A stretch of 64,000 nucleotides of DNA from Flavobacterium sp. Root935 (GCF_001429295.1 NZ_LMJL01000012.1:582263-646262), one strand, 5' to 3'; shown: positions 24,964-34,244, counted from the stretch's first letter. Numbers and translations are program-made. Notes: generated by a model not told the origin, from the sequence alone.

Positions 24964-25911
24964 TTATAAGACGAAATAAGCGCCTTTTTCGACTTTCTTA
25001 GGTTCGTTGTTCAATTCAAATTCATTTAGAATATCAAATTCACTTTGATACTCATTAAGCATTTGCTTGATATTTTTTTCAATAGTATTTGCAATCGTCG
25101 TTACAGGAGTATCTGTAGGTCGGTTTTCGAATGGATCCTGTAAATGAATCGCCATTCTTTCGATCAAAAAGAAAGCTCCGCCAATAGCTGTAATTAACGG
25201 AATTGCAAACCAGCTTAAAACACTTGTTAATCCGAAAGGCAGTAACAAAATAAACAAACACAATGTAAGCCTGATGTACATACTGTATGTTGTTGGAAAT
25301 ATGGTGTTTTTAATTCTCTCACATTTTCCCATTTCATCACATAATCTTGACAATGTATTGTCGATTTCAACCTGTTGATACATATTGATTTTCTTCTCGT
25401 TCTTAGCATTTCTAAGATCGCGGGCGTGCAGCATTAAAATAGCATTTGGAACGTTTTGATGATTCTTAATGTATTTTATTTCTTCTTCACTCATCAAACC
25501 TTCAAGTGGTTTTACGGCATCTTTATTTCTAAGCGACTGCCCTAAACTATAACACCATGCAATTTGTCTTTTAGCAAAATTCTCTTTGAATTCGCTGGCT
25601 TCAACAGAAAAATCAGGATCTTTATAAAACGTCAAAACCTGACGAATTAATGTTCTGGAATCGTTTACAACTGCGCCCCAAACAATTCTGGCTTCCCACC
25701 ATCTGTCATAAGCCTGATTGGACTTAAAGGCTAATAATAAGGAAATAATGGTTCCAATCATGGTTGGAATCGCAATTGGAATATCTACGGGAAGGGTAAC
25801 AAAATAGTGGTGAAATATTTCAAATAGTATGGTATAAGCCAATACTAGAACGATTTCTACTTTAATTTTCCCGAGAACGTACTTCATTGGTATTCTTTTC
25901 TTTAATAACAT
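24964..25911 (-). CDS. Bestrophin-family anion channel (UPF0187)
   Basis: A 315-residue membrane protein of the bestrophin family, pentameric anion channels in eukaryotes and cation-permeable in some bacterial members. Visible hallmarks are the pore-lining segment near the start (VEIVLVLAYTILFEIFHH), FKSNQAYDRWWEARIVWGAVVNDSRTL, the second hydrophobic region LCLFILLLPFGLTSVLSWFAIPLITAIGGAFFLIER and the family motif IHLQDPFENRPTDTPV. The start at 25911 follows MLLKKRIP; the Met at residue 9 is an alternative. It is upstream of nothing obvious and separated from the Usp-like gene by a phased repeat. Confidence 0.92.
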   Translation of the reverse strand: MLLKKRIPMKYVLGKIKVEIVLVLAYTILFEIFHHYFVTLPVDIPIAIPTMIGTIISLLLAFKSNQAYDRWWEARIVWGAVVNDSRTLIRQVLTFYKDPDFSVEASEFKENFAKRQIAWCYSLGQSLRNKDAVKPLEGLMSEEEIKYIKNHQNVPNAILMLHARDLRNAKNEKKINMYQQVEIDNTLSRLCDEMGKCERIKNTIFPTTYSMYIRLTLCLFILLLPFGLTSVLSWFAIPLITAIGGAFFLIERMAIHLQDPFENRPTDTPVTTIANTIEKNIKQMLNEYQSEFDILNEFELNNEPKKVEKGAYFVL

Positions 25912-25945
25912 ATTTTCGGTTTTAAATTAAATATTTATAGCTTTT

Positions 25946-26111
25946 TAGTACTTAGTACTTAGTGATTAGTCATTAGTTGTTACTTAAATAGTTTACACTA
26001 ATATTTCATCAATAATTACATTGCAAAATCGAGTAATTATAAGGATTCCGTTAATATTAGTAACTGAGTACTAAAAACTAACAACTAAGGACTACAAACT
26101 AAGAACTAAAG
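25946..26111. repeat. Heptad-phased inverted repeat (TAGT core)
   Basis: Five units TAGTNNN run in exact 7-nt phase at 25946-25980 (triplets ACT, ACT, GAT, CAT, TGT). Seven units with the reverse-complement core ACTA (first one ACTG) run in exact phase at 26063-26111, ending 3 nt from the stop of the Usp-like gene. The 80-nt centre has no obvious units. Triplets are variable and pair poorly, while the cores pair perfectly. Confidence 0.85.
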
Positions 26112-26113
26112 TC

Positions 26114-26836
26114 TTAAACAATCTCTTCGTACAATGAAAGAACTGGAAGTCCCAGCTTCTCATTGATGTTTTCTTTTTTTACTTTTTTGAATTTGATTTT
26201 TTCGCCTTTTCGAGTTTCTACAAGCATGTCGATATTATGCTTTGAAATGGCTTCTGATAAAAATGGTGCAACATTCTCGTAATTGTCTTCAAAATTGGCA
26301 GTTTGACTTACTATTTCGAAAGAGAAATTTTCACTTAAATACTGCTGTACATCTTTTACATGTATGCTTTTGCTTGAATTTTCTACATAAAGAGCTTTGC
26401 TGAAGACTTCTTTATTAATTTCTGTGCTTAAATGCAGAATTGGACATTTTTGATTTCCAGCCAGCTGAACCAAATATTGATGAATTCTTTTGGTTTCTTG
26501 TTTATAAGAATGTGTGAGAATGACCAATTTTACAGAAAAAGCTTCGATAAGACGCTTGAAAATTGGAGCCGAAAGTCCGTATTGGTTGTGAACTTTCAGT
26601 TTTGTATTTGGAGAATGGTCGATAATATATCTGCAGGTTTCCAACACCTCTTCCTGGCTTCTGGTTAATCCTGATCTCATTTCGCGTAAAAAACTTGAAG
26701 TCGAAAATGTGTCTGGTGATTCTGAAACTAATACTAAAATAATTTCTGATTCAGTATCTTTTGACTGATTCACCGCAGATTTAACAGCCGAGATTGTGTC
26801 ATCTTTTAAAGTCGTAGGTATAAGAAAATTTTTCAT
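26114..26836 (-). CDS. Universal stress protein-like protein
   Basis: A 240-residue soluble protein. The start MKNFLIPTTLKDDTISAVKSAVNQSK and the central VKLVILTHSYKQETKRI and CPILHLSTEI match the Rossmann-like nucleotide-binding fold of universal stress proteins, but the ATP loop (G-x2-G-x9-GS) is not clear. The C-terminal third (TANFEDNYENVAPFLSEAISKHNIDMLVETRKGEK) has a second alpha/beta half, so this may be a tandem or degenerate double-domain Usp. It follows the histidine kinase by 84 nt on the same strand and could be in the same transcript. Function is not assigned beyond stress response. Confidence 0.65.
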   Translation of the reverse strand: MKNFLIPTTLKDDTISAVKSAVNQSKDTESEIILVLVSESPDTFSTSSFLREMRSGLTRSQEEVLETCRYIIDHSPNTKLKVHNQYGLSAPIFKRLIEAFSVKLVILTHSYKQETKRIHQYLVQLAGNQKCPILHLSTEINKEVFSKALYVENSSKSIHVKDVQQYLSENFSFEIVSQTANFEDNYENVAPFLSEAISKHNIDMLVETRKGEKIKFKKVKKENINEKLGLPVLSLYEEIV

Positions 26837-26920
26837 AAGTATAATTGTTTAGTTTTATACCTACAAAATAACTATCCGCTAATTATACCTTTATTAATTT
26901 AAAATTAGAATTTTCTAAGA

Positions 26921-28303
26921 TTAAACATTAGAATTTTTAATCTTCAGTTTTTTAAAGATAATTGTAACGATTGTACCTTTATTCTGTTCAGACTGTACTT
27001 GCAATTCTCCGTCGTGCATACGAATGATTTTAGAAGCCAGCGGCAATCCTAAACCGTAACCAATATATTTTGCAGCAATTTTACCTCTAAAGAAAGGTTC
27101 ATACAAATGTGGAATATCTTCTGGCGGAATTCCTATACCGATATCATTAATCGTAATCTTAATCATTTCTTCGTTTGCCGAAAGATTTACGAATACTTCA
27201 TTGTTATCAGAATATTTAACACCATTGGTAATAATATTGTTGATTGCCAATTCTAACAAAGGTTTGTTGCACGGGAGCAATAATAAATTAGAATCTTCTG
27301 GAGCAAAGTTAAGCTTAATGCTCACTCGGTTTCCTGGAAATATTTTATCCAAATCCGATTTTACATCCATTAGCAATTCGTCAATTCTGGCAATGTCAGA
27401 TACTTGTTTTTGACCGTCATAACCTGTTTGAGTCAATTTTAAGAGACTTTCCGTTAAGTTTCCTAATCTAGATGCCTGGCTATAAATATTTTCTAAAGAC
27501 TGTACATATTCTTGAACATCTCGCTCTTTGAGCAGCATAATTTCTGCTTCGGCAATAATAGTTGTTATTGGTGTTTTTAATTCATGAGAAGCATTATTGA
27601 TAAAATTAGCCTGGATTTCAAAAGAGGTTTCCAGCCTGTCCAGCATATTATTAAAAGTATTGGTCAGATCGGATATTTCATCAGAGTTTTTAACTTCAGG
27701 AAGACGATTATGAAGATTCGACGCACTAATTCTTTTTACTTCTTTGGTAATTCGCGCTACTGGATTAATGACACGTTTGGCTAGAAAACGTCCTAAAAGA
27801 AAGGCAAGAATCACAAAACCAATTCCGCCAAAAAGCATAATTTTGACAATATAAATAGTCGTATCTTTTCCTTTACGATCTCTAGCACCTACAATTACAA
27901 TATATTTTTGTCCGTTTTCTTCAAAAATCTGACCTAAATAATATTTATTGTCTTTTTCGTAAGAGTCTTTTCCTGTGCTTAAAATATTGGTATAAAAAGT
28001 GTTCGGAAGATTTAAATTGGTATTATAATCAAAACTATTATGACTGTTGATTTTTAATACATATTCTTCTTCTTCGATTAATTCTTCCAGACCATTTTTT
28101 TGAAGATTCTTATAATATTTTATTTTCTCCGGATCTTTTTGAAAATGTATTGAAGCTACAATTTTTGACCTGTCATCTAAACGTTTTAAAAAGTGATAAC
28201 GATTGTTTTCTCTAAACAAGAAAAAAACAATGATACACAATAGTGATGTACTAAAGGTAGAAAGGGCAACGTAGTTAAAAGTAATTTTTTTTCTAATGTC
28301 CAT
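26921..28303 (-). CDS. Membrane sensor histidine kinase
   Basis: A 460-residue kinase. Membrane helix one is at about 13-30 and two at about 152-172, enclosing a 120-residue periplasmic sensor. A HAMP linker (RVINPVARITKEVKRI) is followed by the dimerisation helix with phospho-acceptor His240 in NNASHELKTPI. The ATP-binding domain has the N box INNIITNGVKYSDN, G1 DIGIGIPPEDIP and G2 GYGLGLPL. It begins 1 nt after the response regulator stop, so the two are an operon and a cognate pair. The stimulus cannot be read from the sequence. Confidence 0.95.
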   Translation of the reverse strand: MDIRKKITFNYVALSTFSTSLLCIIVFFLFRENNRYHFLKRLDDRSKIVASIHFQKDPEKIKYYKNLQKNGLEELIEEEEYVLKINSHNSFDYNTNLNLPNTFYTNILSTGKDSYEKDNKYYLGQIFEENGQKYIVIVGARDRKGKDTTIYIVKIMLFGGIGFVILAFLLGRFLAKRVINPVARITKEVKRISASNLHNRLPEVKNSDEISDLTNTFNNMLDRLETSFEIQANFINNASHELKTPITTIIAEAEIMLLKERDVQEYVQSLENIYSQASRLGNLTESLLKLTQTGYDGQKQVSDIARIDELLMDVKSDLDKIFPGNRVSIKLNFAPEDSNLLLLPCNKPLLELAINNIITNGVKYSDNNEVFVNLSANEEMIKITINDIGIGIPPEDIPHLYEPFFRGKIAAKYIGYGLGLPLASKIIRMHDGELQVQSEQNKGTIVTIIFKKLKIKNSNV

Positions 28304-28304
28304 T

Positions 28305-28979
28305 TTACGATTTTATAACATAACCCAATCCTTTCATGGTATGAATAAGTTTGGTATCAAAAGGCTTATCAATTTTTCTTCTTAAATAGGTTATATATAC
28401 ATCAACAACGTTCGTATTCATGTCAAAATTAATATCCCAGACATTATCTAAAATCTGATCGCGCGAAACAATTCGACCCGTATTTTTTGCCAGATAATAC
28501 AATAGTTTGAACTCTTTTGCAGTTAAAACAATGTTTTCTCCACCTCTCTTTACCGATTTAGCGCGTCCGTTGATCTCAAGATCACCAATTATAATAGTAT
28601 CAATTTTCTCTGTTTCTTGATGCGATCTTCTATAAAGTGCATTTACACGAGCATCTAATTCTCCAAATTTAAAAGGCTTTACCAAATAATCATCTGCGCC
28701 GGCGTTAAGACCAGTCACGATGTTTTCTGAAGTTCCTAAAGCTGTTAAAAGTAAAATAGGTACAAAATTCTTGCTGGCACGAAGTCTTCTGCAAATTTCA
28801 ATTCCGTTAATATCTGGCAGCATTACATCTAAAACTACAACATCAAAAGTATAATTATGAATCATCTCCAGAGCAGTTTTACCGTCTAGAGCCACACTTA
28901 CTTCATTATTATTTTCGGCAAATCCTTTACGCAGAATAGATAATAGATTTGGTTCGTCTTCGACTATTAGTAATTTCAT
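28305..28979 (-). CDS. OmpR-type response regulator
   Basis: A 224-residue regulator with a receiver domain (1-115) and a winged-helix output domain (about 125-224). The acidic pocket is Glu7-Asp8-Glu9, the phospho-acceptor is Asp51 in FDVVVLDVMLPDINGIE, Thr79 and the Lys in YLVKPFKFGELDARV complete the switch. The output domain carries VLTAKEFKLLYYLAKNTGRIVSRDQILDNVWD and VDVYITYLRRKID. The gene is the first of a tight operon with its kinase. No clear TTG/TAnnTTTG pair could be confirmed upstream, although CAAAAATA is at 29002. Confidence 0.95.
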   Translation of the reverse strand: MKLLIVEDEPNLLSILRKGFAENNNEVSVALDGKTALEMIHNYTFDVVVLDVMLPDINGIEICRRLRASKNFVPILLLTALGTSENIVTGLNAGADDYLVKPFKFGELDARVNALYRRSHQETEKIDTIIIGDLEINGRAKSVKRGGENIVLTAKEFKLLYYLAKNTGRIVSRDQILDNVWDINFDMNTNVVDVYITYLRRKIDKPFDTKLIHTMKGLGYVIKS

Positions 28980-29070
28980 CTTGAGAAGTTTGTATATACA
29001 ACAAAAATAAGAATTGAATTTAACAAAAACGGCACATATTTACAAATTATGATTTAATTATGAAGAATAA

Positions 29071-29098
29071 AAAAAGCAGACCTAATAGTCTGCTTTTT
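29071..29098 (-). terminator. Terminator after the outer-membrane barrel gene
   Basis: AAAAAGCAGA (29071-29080) pairs with TCTGCTTTTT (29089-29098). It lies 34 nt past the stop of the barrel protein, and the minus strand continues in T. Confidence 0.75.
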
Positions 29099-29131
29099 GA
29101 TATTTATCTTGCATTTAATGCCTTATAATTA

Positions 29132-29749
29132 CTAATTTTTGAAATTAAAACTAACAACCGCTCCAAGTCCAAACTGATAAGTAGAAATATAATCTTCAAA
29201 TCCTACTGGACCTACCCAATAGGACCAATAATAACTTTCACCAACTGCTGCCGACATGGATTGTAAATAAGCATTAATATTTACAGAAACAGATGATGCA
29301 GTTTTGATTTTTACCCCGCCCTTGACATCCCAGGCAAAATAAGTGCCACTTCCGCCTTGGGGTGATTCTACGATACCAACTCCAGCACCAGCACCCAAAT
29401 AAGGCAGAAGATTTGAACCTGTATCAAAATAATGGGTGAAATCTGCTAAAATAAAATTAAATGCTCCTTTATCGTTCGTATTTATTTGAGCTCCAGAAGG
29501 ATTATATAATGGTATTTTAACATCTGATCTTAAGTACTTTAATTCCACTGAGTTATTGGTTGAAAAGAAATACTCAAACCCTGCTCCGTATTGAAAACCA
29601 TCTTCTATTGTTGCAGAATAGCCGTCGTACTCCAGCTTATCTGAAAAATTATAACCGCCATACAAATTTAGCGAAAAAGACCTTGCATCCTGAGCCTGCA
29701 TTCCTATCGCCGACAGAAATACAACTAATAATAAACTGTACTGTTTCAT
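29132..29749 (-). CDS. Outer-membrane beta-barrel protein
   Basis: A 205-residue barrel, probably an 8-stranded OmpW/OmpA-like porin. A signal peptide (1-19, LSAIGMQAQ) precedes amphipathic strands such as RSFSLNLYGGYNFSDKLEYDGY, SVELKYLRSDVKIPLY and LLPYLGAGAGVGI. It ends QFGLGAVVSFNFKN, with the usual aromatic-rich last strand. No transport substrate is visible. It is not close to any partner; the response regulator is 152 nt downstream in the leftward direction, separated by a terminator. Confidence 0.82.
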   Translation of the reverse strand: MKQYSLLLVVFLSAIGMQAQDARSFSLNLYGGYNFSDKLEYDGYSATIEDGFQYGAGFEYFFSTNNSVELKYLRSDVKIPLYNPSGAQINTNDKGAFNFILADFTHYFDTGSNLLPYLGAGAGVGIVESPQGGSGTYFAWDVKGGVKIKTASSVSVNINAYLQSMSAAVGESYYWSYWVGPVGFEDYISTYQFGLGAVVSFNFKN

Positions 29750-29876
29750 AATTTTTGATTTTGATTGTTAATTGGATAATCAAATTTAGCTTTTTTCTTT
29801 CAAAAAAAGAATATTTTTAGAAAGAAAAAACTTAAATATTAAAGCTCAAATAATTGAATATTAAAACCTTAACAAC

Positions 29877-31148
29877 CTAAAAAGTCTCTCCCGCATTTAA
29901 ATAAAAAGCTTTCGAATTATTACCCCACGCATAATCTAAAATCAAATTTGTCTTTGTCGCTTTATCAATTAAAAGCCTCAAACCAATCCCAGCAGCCGGC
30001 TGAATCGATTTAAAAAGCTCCAAATTAGTATCTGAATTACTGGCAGTAACAAAATTGGTAAAAACAGTGCCGCTTAATAATTGATTGCAGGTTATTGGAA
30101 ATCTAAATTCTGTAGATAAATAAACCAAACCATTTCCTCTAAAAAGCCCTTGCGTATAGCCCTCCCCGCTCCTGCTTCGCTGATCCCAGCCAATTGCAGG
30201 CAAATTTAAATATGGAACTTTTCCTCGGGTTACAAACTGACCATAAGTCCAAATGGCTAAAATATAATTTGGATTTTTATGCGAAACAGGTATAAAATGC
30301 TTATACTCTGCAAACAATACACTACTATATTCCTGATTATTAAACAAAACAGGATTAAATCTATAATTGATATTTGCAAACCAGCCTCGCGAAGCATTTA
30401 CCTGATTATCACGAGAATCGTGAACCAAATTCAAACTTACTCCGTTTAGGAAATACTCTAAATTATCAAATCCGTATTTCTGACTGTAATTATAATGATA
30501 GGTGAATACGCCATTTTCAACATCCAATTTTTTATCGTTAATACTGGAATACCAGTCAATATTAATTCCTCCGCCTACATAATAATTTTCTTTTACTTCA
30601 AATGAAACGGTTTGGTGAAATTTCAAATAATTATAATCCATATCCTGTGCAATAGAATCAATACTAAAGCTTGGACTCCTATCGCGTCTTGGCGGAATAA
30701 TATCTGTTCCAAGTCCATAATTGGGCTGAGAAAACAAGTACAAACGATAATCGCCGCTCAAAAAGATTTTATTATTTTTTAGCAGGATATTGTTTTTGAT
30801 ATTAACCAGCCACTGATCTTTTAATGTATATGTAACCCCAACATTAGCAATGGAATATTTATCTTTCTCTTCTTTTCCTTTGAAAGTATACTGCGCTACA
30901 GCACCAAAAAAAAATCCAGTTGCTGGCTGTGAACCAATAGCTGGAATTACTAAAAAGAAATTATTTTTGGTGGGTTTAACGACTAAAGCATCGTCTTGTT
31001 TTTTAAAAATATCAAAAATAGTTTTGGGCGGACAGAGCTCTGGATTCGTTATTTCTTCTTGGCAATATAAATTAGATGAAATAAAAAACAATAATCCTAA
31101 GATTTTATACTTGTACTGAAAGGCATTATTTTTTAAAAAATTCACCAT
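29877..31148 (-). CDS. BamA/TamA-type outer-membrane protein
   Basis: A 423-residue protein with a 30-residue signal region (KILGLLFFISSNLYC). The C-terminal 330 residues show strands and turns of the surface antigen (D15) barrel: SLNLVHDSRDNQVNASRGWFANINYRF, IGWDQRSRSGEGYTQGLFRGNGLVYLSTEFRFP and AAGIGLRLLIDKATKTNLILDYAWG. Such short forms lack POTRA domains and resemble the transport-barrel part of BamA. It probably inserts or exports an unknown protein or lipid. It is not the main BamA, which should be about 800 residues with POTRA repeats. Confidence 0.8.
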   Translation of the reverse strand: MVNFLKNNAFQYKYKILGLLFFISSNLYCQEEITNPELCPPKTIFDIFKKQDDALVVKPTKNNFFLVIPAIGSQPATGFFFGAVAQYTFKGKEEKDKYSIANVGVTYTLKDQWLVNIKNNILLKNNKIFLSGDYRLYLFSQPNYGLGTDIIPPRRDRSPSFSIDSIAQDMDYNYLKFHQTVSFEVKENYYVGGGINIDWYSSINDKKLDVENGVFTYHYNYSQKYGFDNLEYFLNGVSLNLVHDSRDNQVNASRGWFANINYRFNPVLFNNQEYSSVLFAEYKHFIPVSHKNPNYILAIWTYGQFVTRGKVPYLNLPAIGWDQRSRSGEGYTQGLFRGNGLVYLSTEFRFPITCNQLLSGTVFTNFVTASNSDTNLELFKSIQPAAGIGLRLLIDKATKTNLILDYAWGNNSKAFYLNAGETF

Positions 31149-31393
31149 TTAAGAAAAGTTTATTTTAATAAAAACCAGTAACCTATAGTAAATATAGTAT
31201 TTATTTTCAACATTTTACACAAAACAAATCTTTAGATTTTTCAGATTTATATAATAAAAAATCTTATTCTATTATTTTTTTGGCTTTTAGAAACATAATT
31301 GAAAATCAGCACAGAGTAATTTTGTAAAATATTTACAAAACAAGTATTGATCTCATTTTGAGAACATTAAAAAACAAAAAAAGCATACATAAA

Positions 31394-31873
31394 ATGAAAA
31401 ATAATTTTGAATTTACCCTGACAGATTTTCCAAATGACAAATTTGAATATGAAAATAATATATTTTCAGGAAAAGCAACTTTAAAACAAAATGGTGTTCT
31501 GGTAGAACAAAGCAAAGAAAAAGGAAAACCATTTTTAATAAAAAGAGCTAATGATGAAATAGTTAAAGCTTTTCCTAAAGCCAATATTCCTGATATTTCT
31601 GCACAATGCTTAAATATAAATGGTCAAAAATACCGCATGGCAGCGAAATTAAAATGGTACGAATATATTATCGGCGGACTCCCTATTCTTGTTGTACTTA
31701 GCGGCGGAGCAATTGGCGGATTTATTGGCGGGGTTGCGACCGTTATGAATTATACTTTTTTTAGAAGTGATGATACTGCCGTAAAAAAATACTTAAAAGT
31801 TTTTGGAGTTAATATATTATGTCTCATTGCATTTATTTTTATGGCTGGTTTATTTTATAAAATAATCAACTAA
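31394..31873 (+). CDS. Hypothetical membrane protein
   Basis: A 159-residue protein with a soluble N-terminal part (MKNNFEFTLTDFPNDKFEYEN and about 60 further residues, rich in Lys and beta strands) and two membrane helices: IIGGLPILVVLSGGAIGGFIGG (about 97-118) and LCLIAFIFMAGLFYKI near the C-terminus. The gene could start at 31358, but that adds an extra LKNKKSIHK stretch with no conserved look, so I use the ATG at 31394. No family recognised. It converges on aspA, with a shared terminator between them. Confidence 0.65.
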   Translation: MKNNFEFTLTDFPNDKFEYENNIFSGKATLKQNGVLVEQSKEKGKPFLIKRANDEIVKAFPKANIPDISAQCLNINGQKYRMAAKLKWYEYIIGGLPILVVLSGGAIGGFIGGVATVMNYTFFRSDDTAVKKYLKVFGVNILCLIAFIFMAGLFYKIIN

Positions 31874-31894
31874 GAATAATCACTGAATAAATTA

Positions 31895-31927
31895 AAAAAG
31901 CCGTCAATTAGTAATTGACGGCTTTTT
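31895..31927. terminator. Bidirectional terminator before aspA
   Basis: A 16-bp perfect stem (AAAAAGCCGTCAATTA at 31895-31910 and its complement at 31912-31927). It ends in T on the plus strand and on the minus strand, and serves both convergent genes. Confidence 0.85.
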
Positions 31928-31943
31928 AATGTTATAATAAATA

Positions 31944-33353
31944 TTATTTCGTAATAAACTTTGGATGAATTAAATTTTCTAAAGAATAAATTTCATCCCA
32001 TTTTTCCTGAGTAATCAGCTTTCTTTCCAAAACTGCAATTTGATGTACGCTTTTGTTTGTTTTTAAAGCTTCACCCGCAATACTTGCACTTTCTTCGTAA
32101 CCAATAATTGGATTTAACTGCGTTACAATTCCGATGCTGTTCATCACCATGTTATAGCAATGGTCTACGTTTGCTGTAATTCCGTTAATACATTTATCAA
32201 TTAAAGTCTGAATCGCATTTGAAAGATAATCTAAAGACGTAAACATCGCAAAAGCAATAACAGGTTCCATGACATTTAGCTGTAATTGTCCTGCTTCTGC
32301 CGCCATTGTAACCGTTAAATCTTGTCCAATCACATAGAAACAAGTCTGGTTTACCACTTCTGGAATTACTGGATTTACTTTCCCAGGCATAATTGATGAA
32401 CCTGGCTGGCGCGCTGGCAAATTGATTTCATTAAAACCAGTTCTTGGTCCAGAACTCAACAATCGTAAATCGTTACAGATTTTAGAAATCTTAACCGCAG
32501 AACGCTTTAATGTTCCCATAATCTGAACGTAAGCGCCTGTATCTACCGTTGCTTCAATCAAATCTGGTGAAAGCGTTAAAGGAATTCCAACTTCTTCAGC
32601 TAAATATTTTACGCAAATTTCAGGATATCCTTCTGGAGCGTTAACTTTTGTTCCAATCGCCGTTGCTCCCATATTGATTTCTAATAATAAATCCTGAGCA
32701 TTTTTTAAGCGTTGAATATCTTCTCCAATTGTTGTGGCATAAGCTTTAAACTCTTGTCCTAAAGTCATTGGCACCGCATCTTGCAGCTGCGTTCTTCCCA
32801 TTTTTAAAACTTCTTTGAATTCTTCTCCTTTTTTCGCAAAAGCAACTTCAAGACCTGCAAAAGTTTTAATAAAACTTTCCATTTTCAAATACAAAGCAAT
32901 TCTAAATGCCGAAGGATACGCATCGTTTGTAGACTGTGAACAGTTTACATGATTGTTTGGATGAAGAAAATTGTATTCTCCTTTTTTATGACCAAGATAT
33001 TCCAAGCCGATATTCGCAATAACTTCGTTTGCATTCATGTTTACAGAAGTTCCTGCGCCGCCCTGAATTAAATCGCTGACAAATTCCTGATCAAATTTAC
33101 CAGCAATAACCTGATCGCTTCCGTAGCAGATTGCTTCAGCAATTTTAGGATCAATTGCGCCACAGTCTTTATTGGCAAGAGCTGCAGCTTTTTTCACATA
33201 ACCTAAAGCTTTGATAAATAAAGGTTCTTTTGAAATCGGAATTCCTGTAATATTGAAATTCTCTACAGCTCTAAAAGTCTGGATTCCGTAGTATAAATGA
33301 TTCGGAATTTCTAATTCCCCTAAAAAATCATGTTCCTTTCTTGTTGGTTCCAT
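31944..33353 (-). CDS. aspA: Aspartate ammonia-lyase
   Basis: A 469-residue fumarase/aspartase-superfamily enzyme making fumarate and ammonia from aspartate. The signature loop is present as GSSIMPGKVNPVIPEVVNQTC, with the catalytic Ser in the flexible loop, and so are RQFVSDLIQGGAGTSVNMNANEVIANIG-like and NHVNCSQSTNDAYPSAFRI regions. The N-terminal stretch (KEHDFLGELEIPNHLYYGIQT) and length fit aspartases rather than fumarase class II, where the loop has GSSAMPYKRNP. It is monocistronic and 157 nt from the divergent pentapeptide gene. Confidence 0.92.
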   Translation of the reverse strand: MEPTRKEHDFLGELEIPNHLYYGIQTFRAVENFNITGIPISKEPLFIKALGYVKKAAALANKDCGAIDPKIAEAICYGSDQVIAGKFDQEFVSDLIQGGAGTSVNMNANEVIANIGLEYLGHKKGEYNFLHPNNHVNCSQSTNDAYPSAFRIALYLKMESFIKTFAGLEVAFAKKGEEFKEVLKMGRTQLQDAVPMTLGQEFKAYATTIGEDIQRLKNAQDLLLEINMGATAIGTKVNAPEGYPEICVKYLAEEVGIPLTLSPDLIEATVDTGAYVQIMGTLKRSAVKISKICNDLRLLSSGPRTGFNEINLPARQPGSSIMPGKVNPVIPEVVNQTCFYVIGQDLTVTMAAEAGQLQLNVMEPVIAFAMFTSLDYLSNAIQTLIDKCINGITANVDHCYNMVMNSIGIVTQLNPIIGYEESASIAGEALKTNKSVHQIAVLERKLITQEKWDEIYSLENLIHPKFITK

Positions 33354-33509
33354 ATAATAAATAATATGTTTTGACTAAAAAAAATAAGCGTAAAGCTACA
33401 TCAAATTATGGATAAAAATATGAATGAAATCAAAATCATTTACAATTAACGAAGAATATTTTGTGGTAAATTATTACCTTTTCAGCCTCAAATAATTATC
33501 ACAATACAG

Positions 33510-34088
33510 TTGAAAAAAGAAAGCGAATATTTTCTTGATAAAGAATACAATACGATTATTTACGACAAAGACGATCTTAATTTTAAAGATTTTGAATGCT
33601 GCGTTTTTAATAATTGTAATTTTTCTGCCTGTACTTTTCTTGCTGTAACCTTTATTGACTGCGTTTTCAATGATTGTATTTTTAATGAAGCAAAAATTAA
33701 TTATGTTGCCTTTAGAACAGCCACGTTTAACCGCTGTGAGATTAAAGATGTGAATTTTGCAATGTGTGACAAACTGATTTTTGAAATTGCATTTAATAAC
33801 TGCATTTTGGATTTCTCTAAATTTTATACCTTAAAACTAAAAGGAACAGTATTTACGAATTGTAGTTTGATAGCAGTTGACTTTATGGCAGTAGATTTAA
33901 CAAGTGTAATTTTTGACAACTGCGATTTGTACCGCGCTGAATTTACAAAAGCCATAGCCAACAAAGCCGATTTTAAAACGAGTTATAATTATACTATTGA
34001 TCCTTCTAAAACTAAATTAAAGAAAGCTGTTTTTTCTTTGAATGAAGTTAAAGGATTATTGTTTAAGCATGATGTGATTGTGAGTTGA
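33510..34088 (+). CDS. Pentapeptide-repeat protein with TTG start
   Basis: A 192-residue right-handed quadrilateral helix protein. Consecutive five-residue steps of the A(D/N)LXX/ CXF type are clear: FKDFECCVFNNCNFSACTFLAVTF, FNDCIFNEAKINYVAFRTATFNRCEI and AVDFMAVDLTSVIFDNCDLYRAEF. It is unusually rich in Cys (over ten). No ATG lies in frame upstream, so TTG at 33510 is the best start. Some such proteins (MfpA, Qnr) mimic DNA and protect gyrase; this one has no special similarity visible, so no role is claimed. Confidence 0.85.
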   Translation: MKKESEYFLDKEYNTIIYDKDDLNFKDFECCVFNNCNFSACTFLAVTFIDCVFNDCIFNEAKINYVAFRTATFNRCEIKDVNFAMCDKLIFEIAFNNCILDFSKFYTLKLKGTVFTNCSLIAVDFMAVDLTSVIFDNCDLYRAEFTKAIANKADFKTSYNYTIDPSKTKLKKAVFSLNEVKGLLFKHDVIVS

Positions 34089-34110
34089 ATGAGCCAAATA
34101 CGTACAGTTT

Positions 34111-34223
34111 GTCATTCCGATCCCGAGGCTTCGGGAGAGAAATCACACTCGACAAAGATTGGCGATTTACTTTACGGAAATACTTGTGTGATTTCTCTCC
34201 CGAAGCCTCGGGATCGAAATGAC
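34111..34223. repeat. GTCATTYCGATCCC palindrome, 38-bp arms
   Basis: The arms 34111-34148 and 34186-34223 are reverse complements with one mismatch (GTCATTCCGA versus GTCATTTCGA). The 37-nt centre has no structure. This is a mobile-element-like or transcript-hairpin repeat of a sort common in flavobacterial genomes; a degenerate copy is at 24851. A short open frame across it is not a gene. Confidence 0.8.
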
Positions 34224-34244
34224 AAGATTGAGAAAAAACTACTT

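Noticed and set aside
29877..31148. Main BamA of the outer-membrane assembly machine
   Set aside because: Too short and without POTRA repeats.
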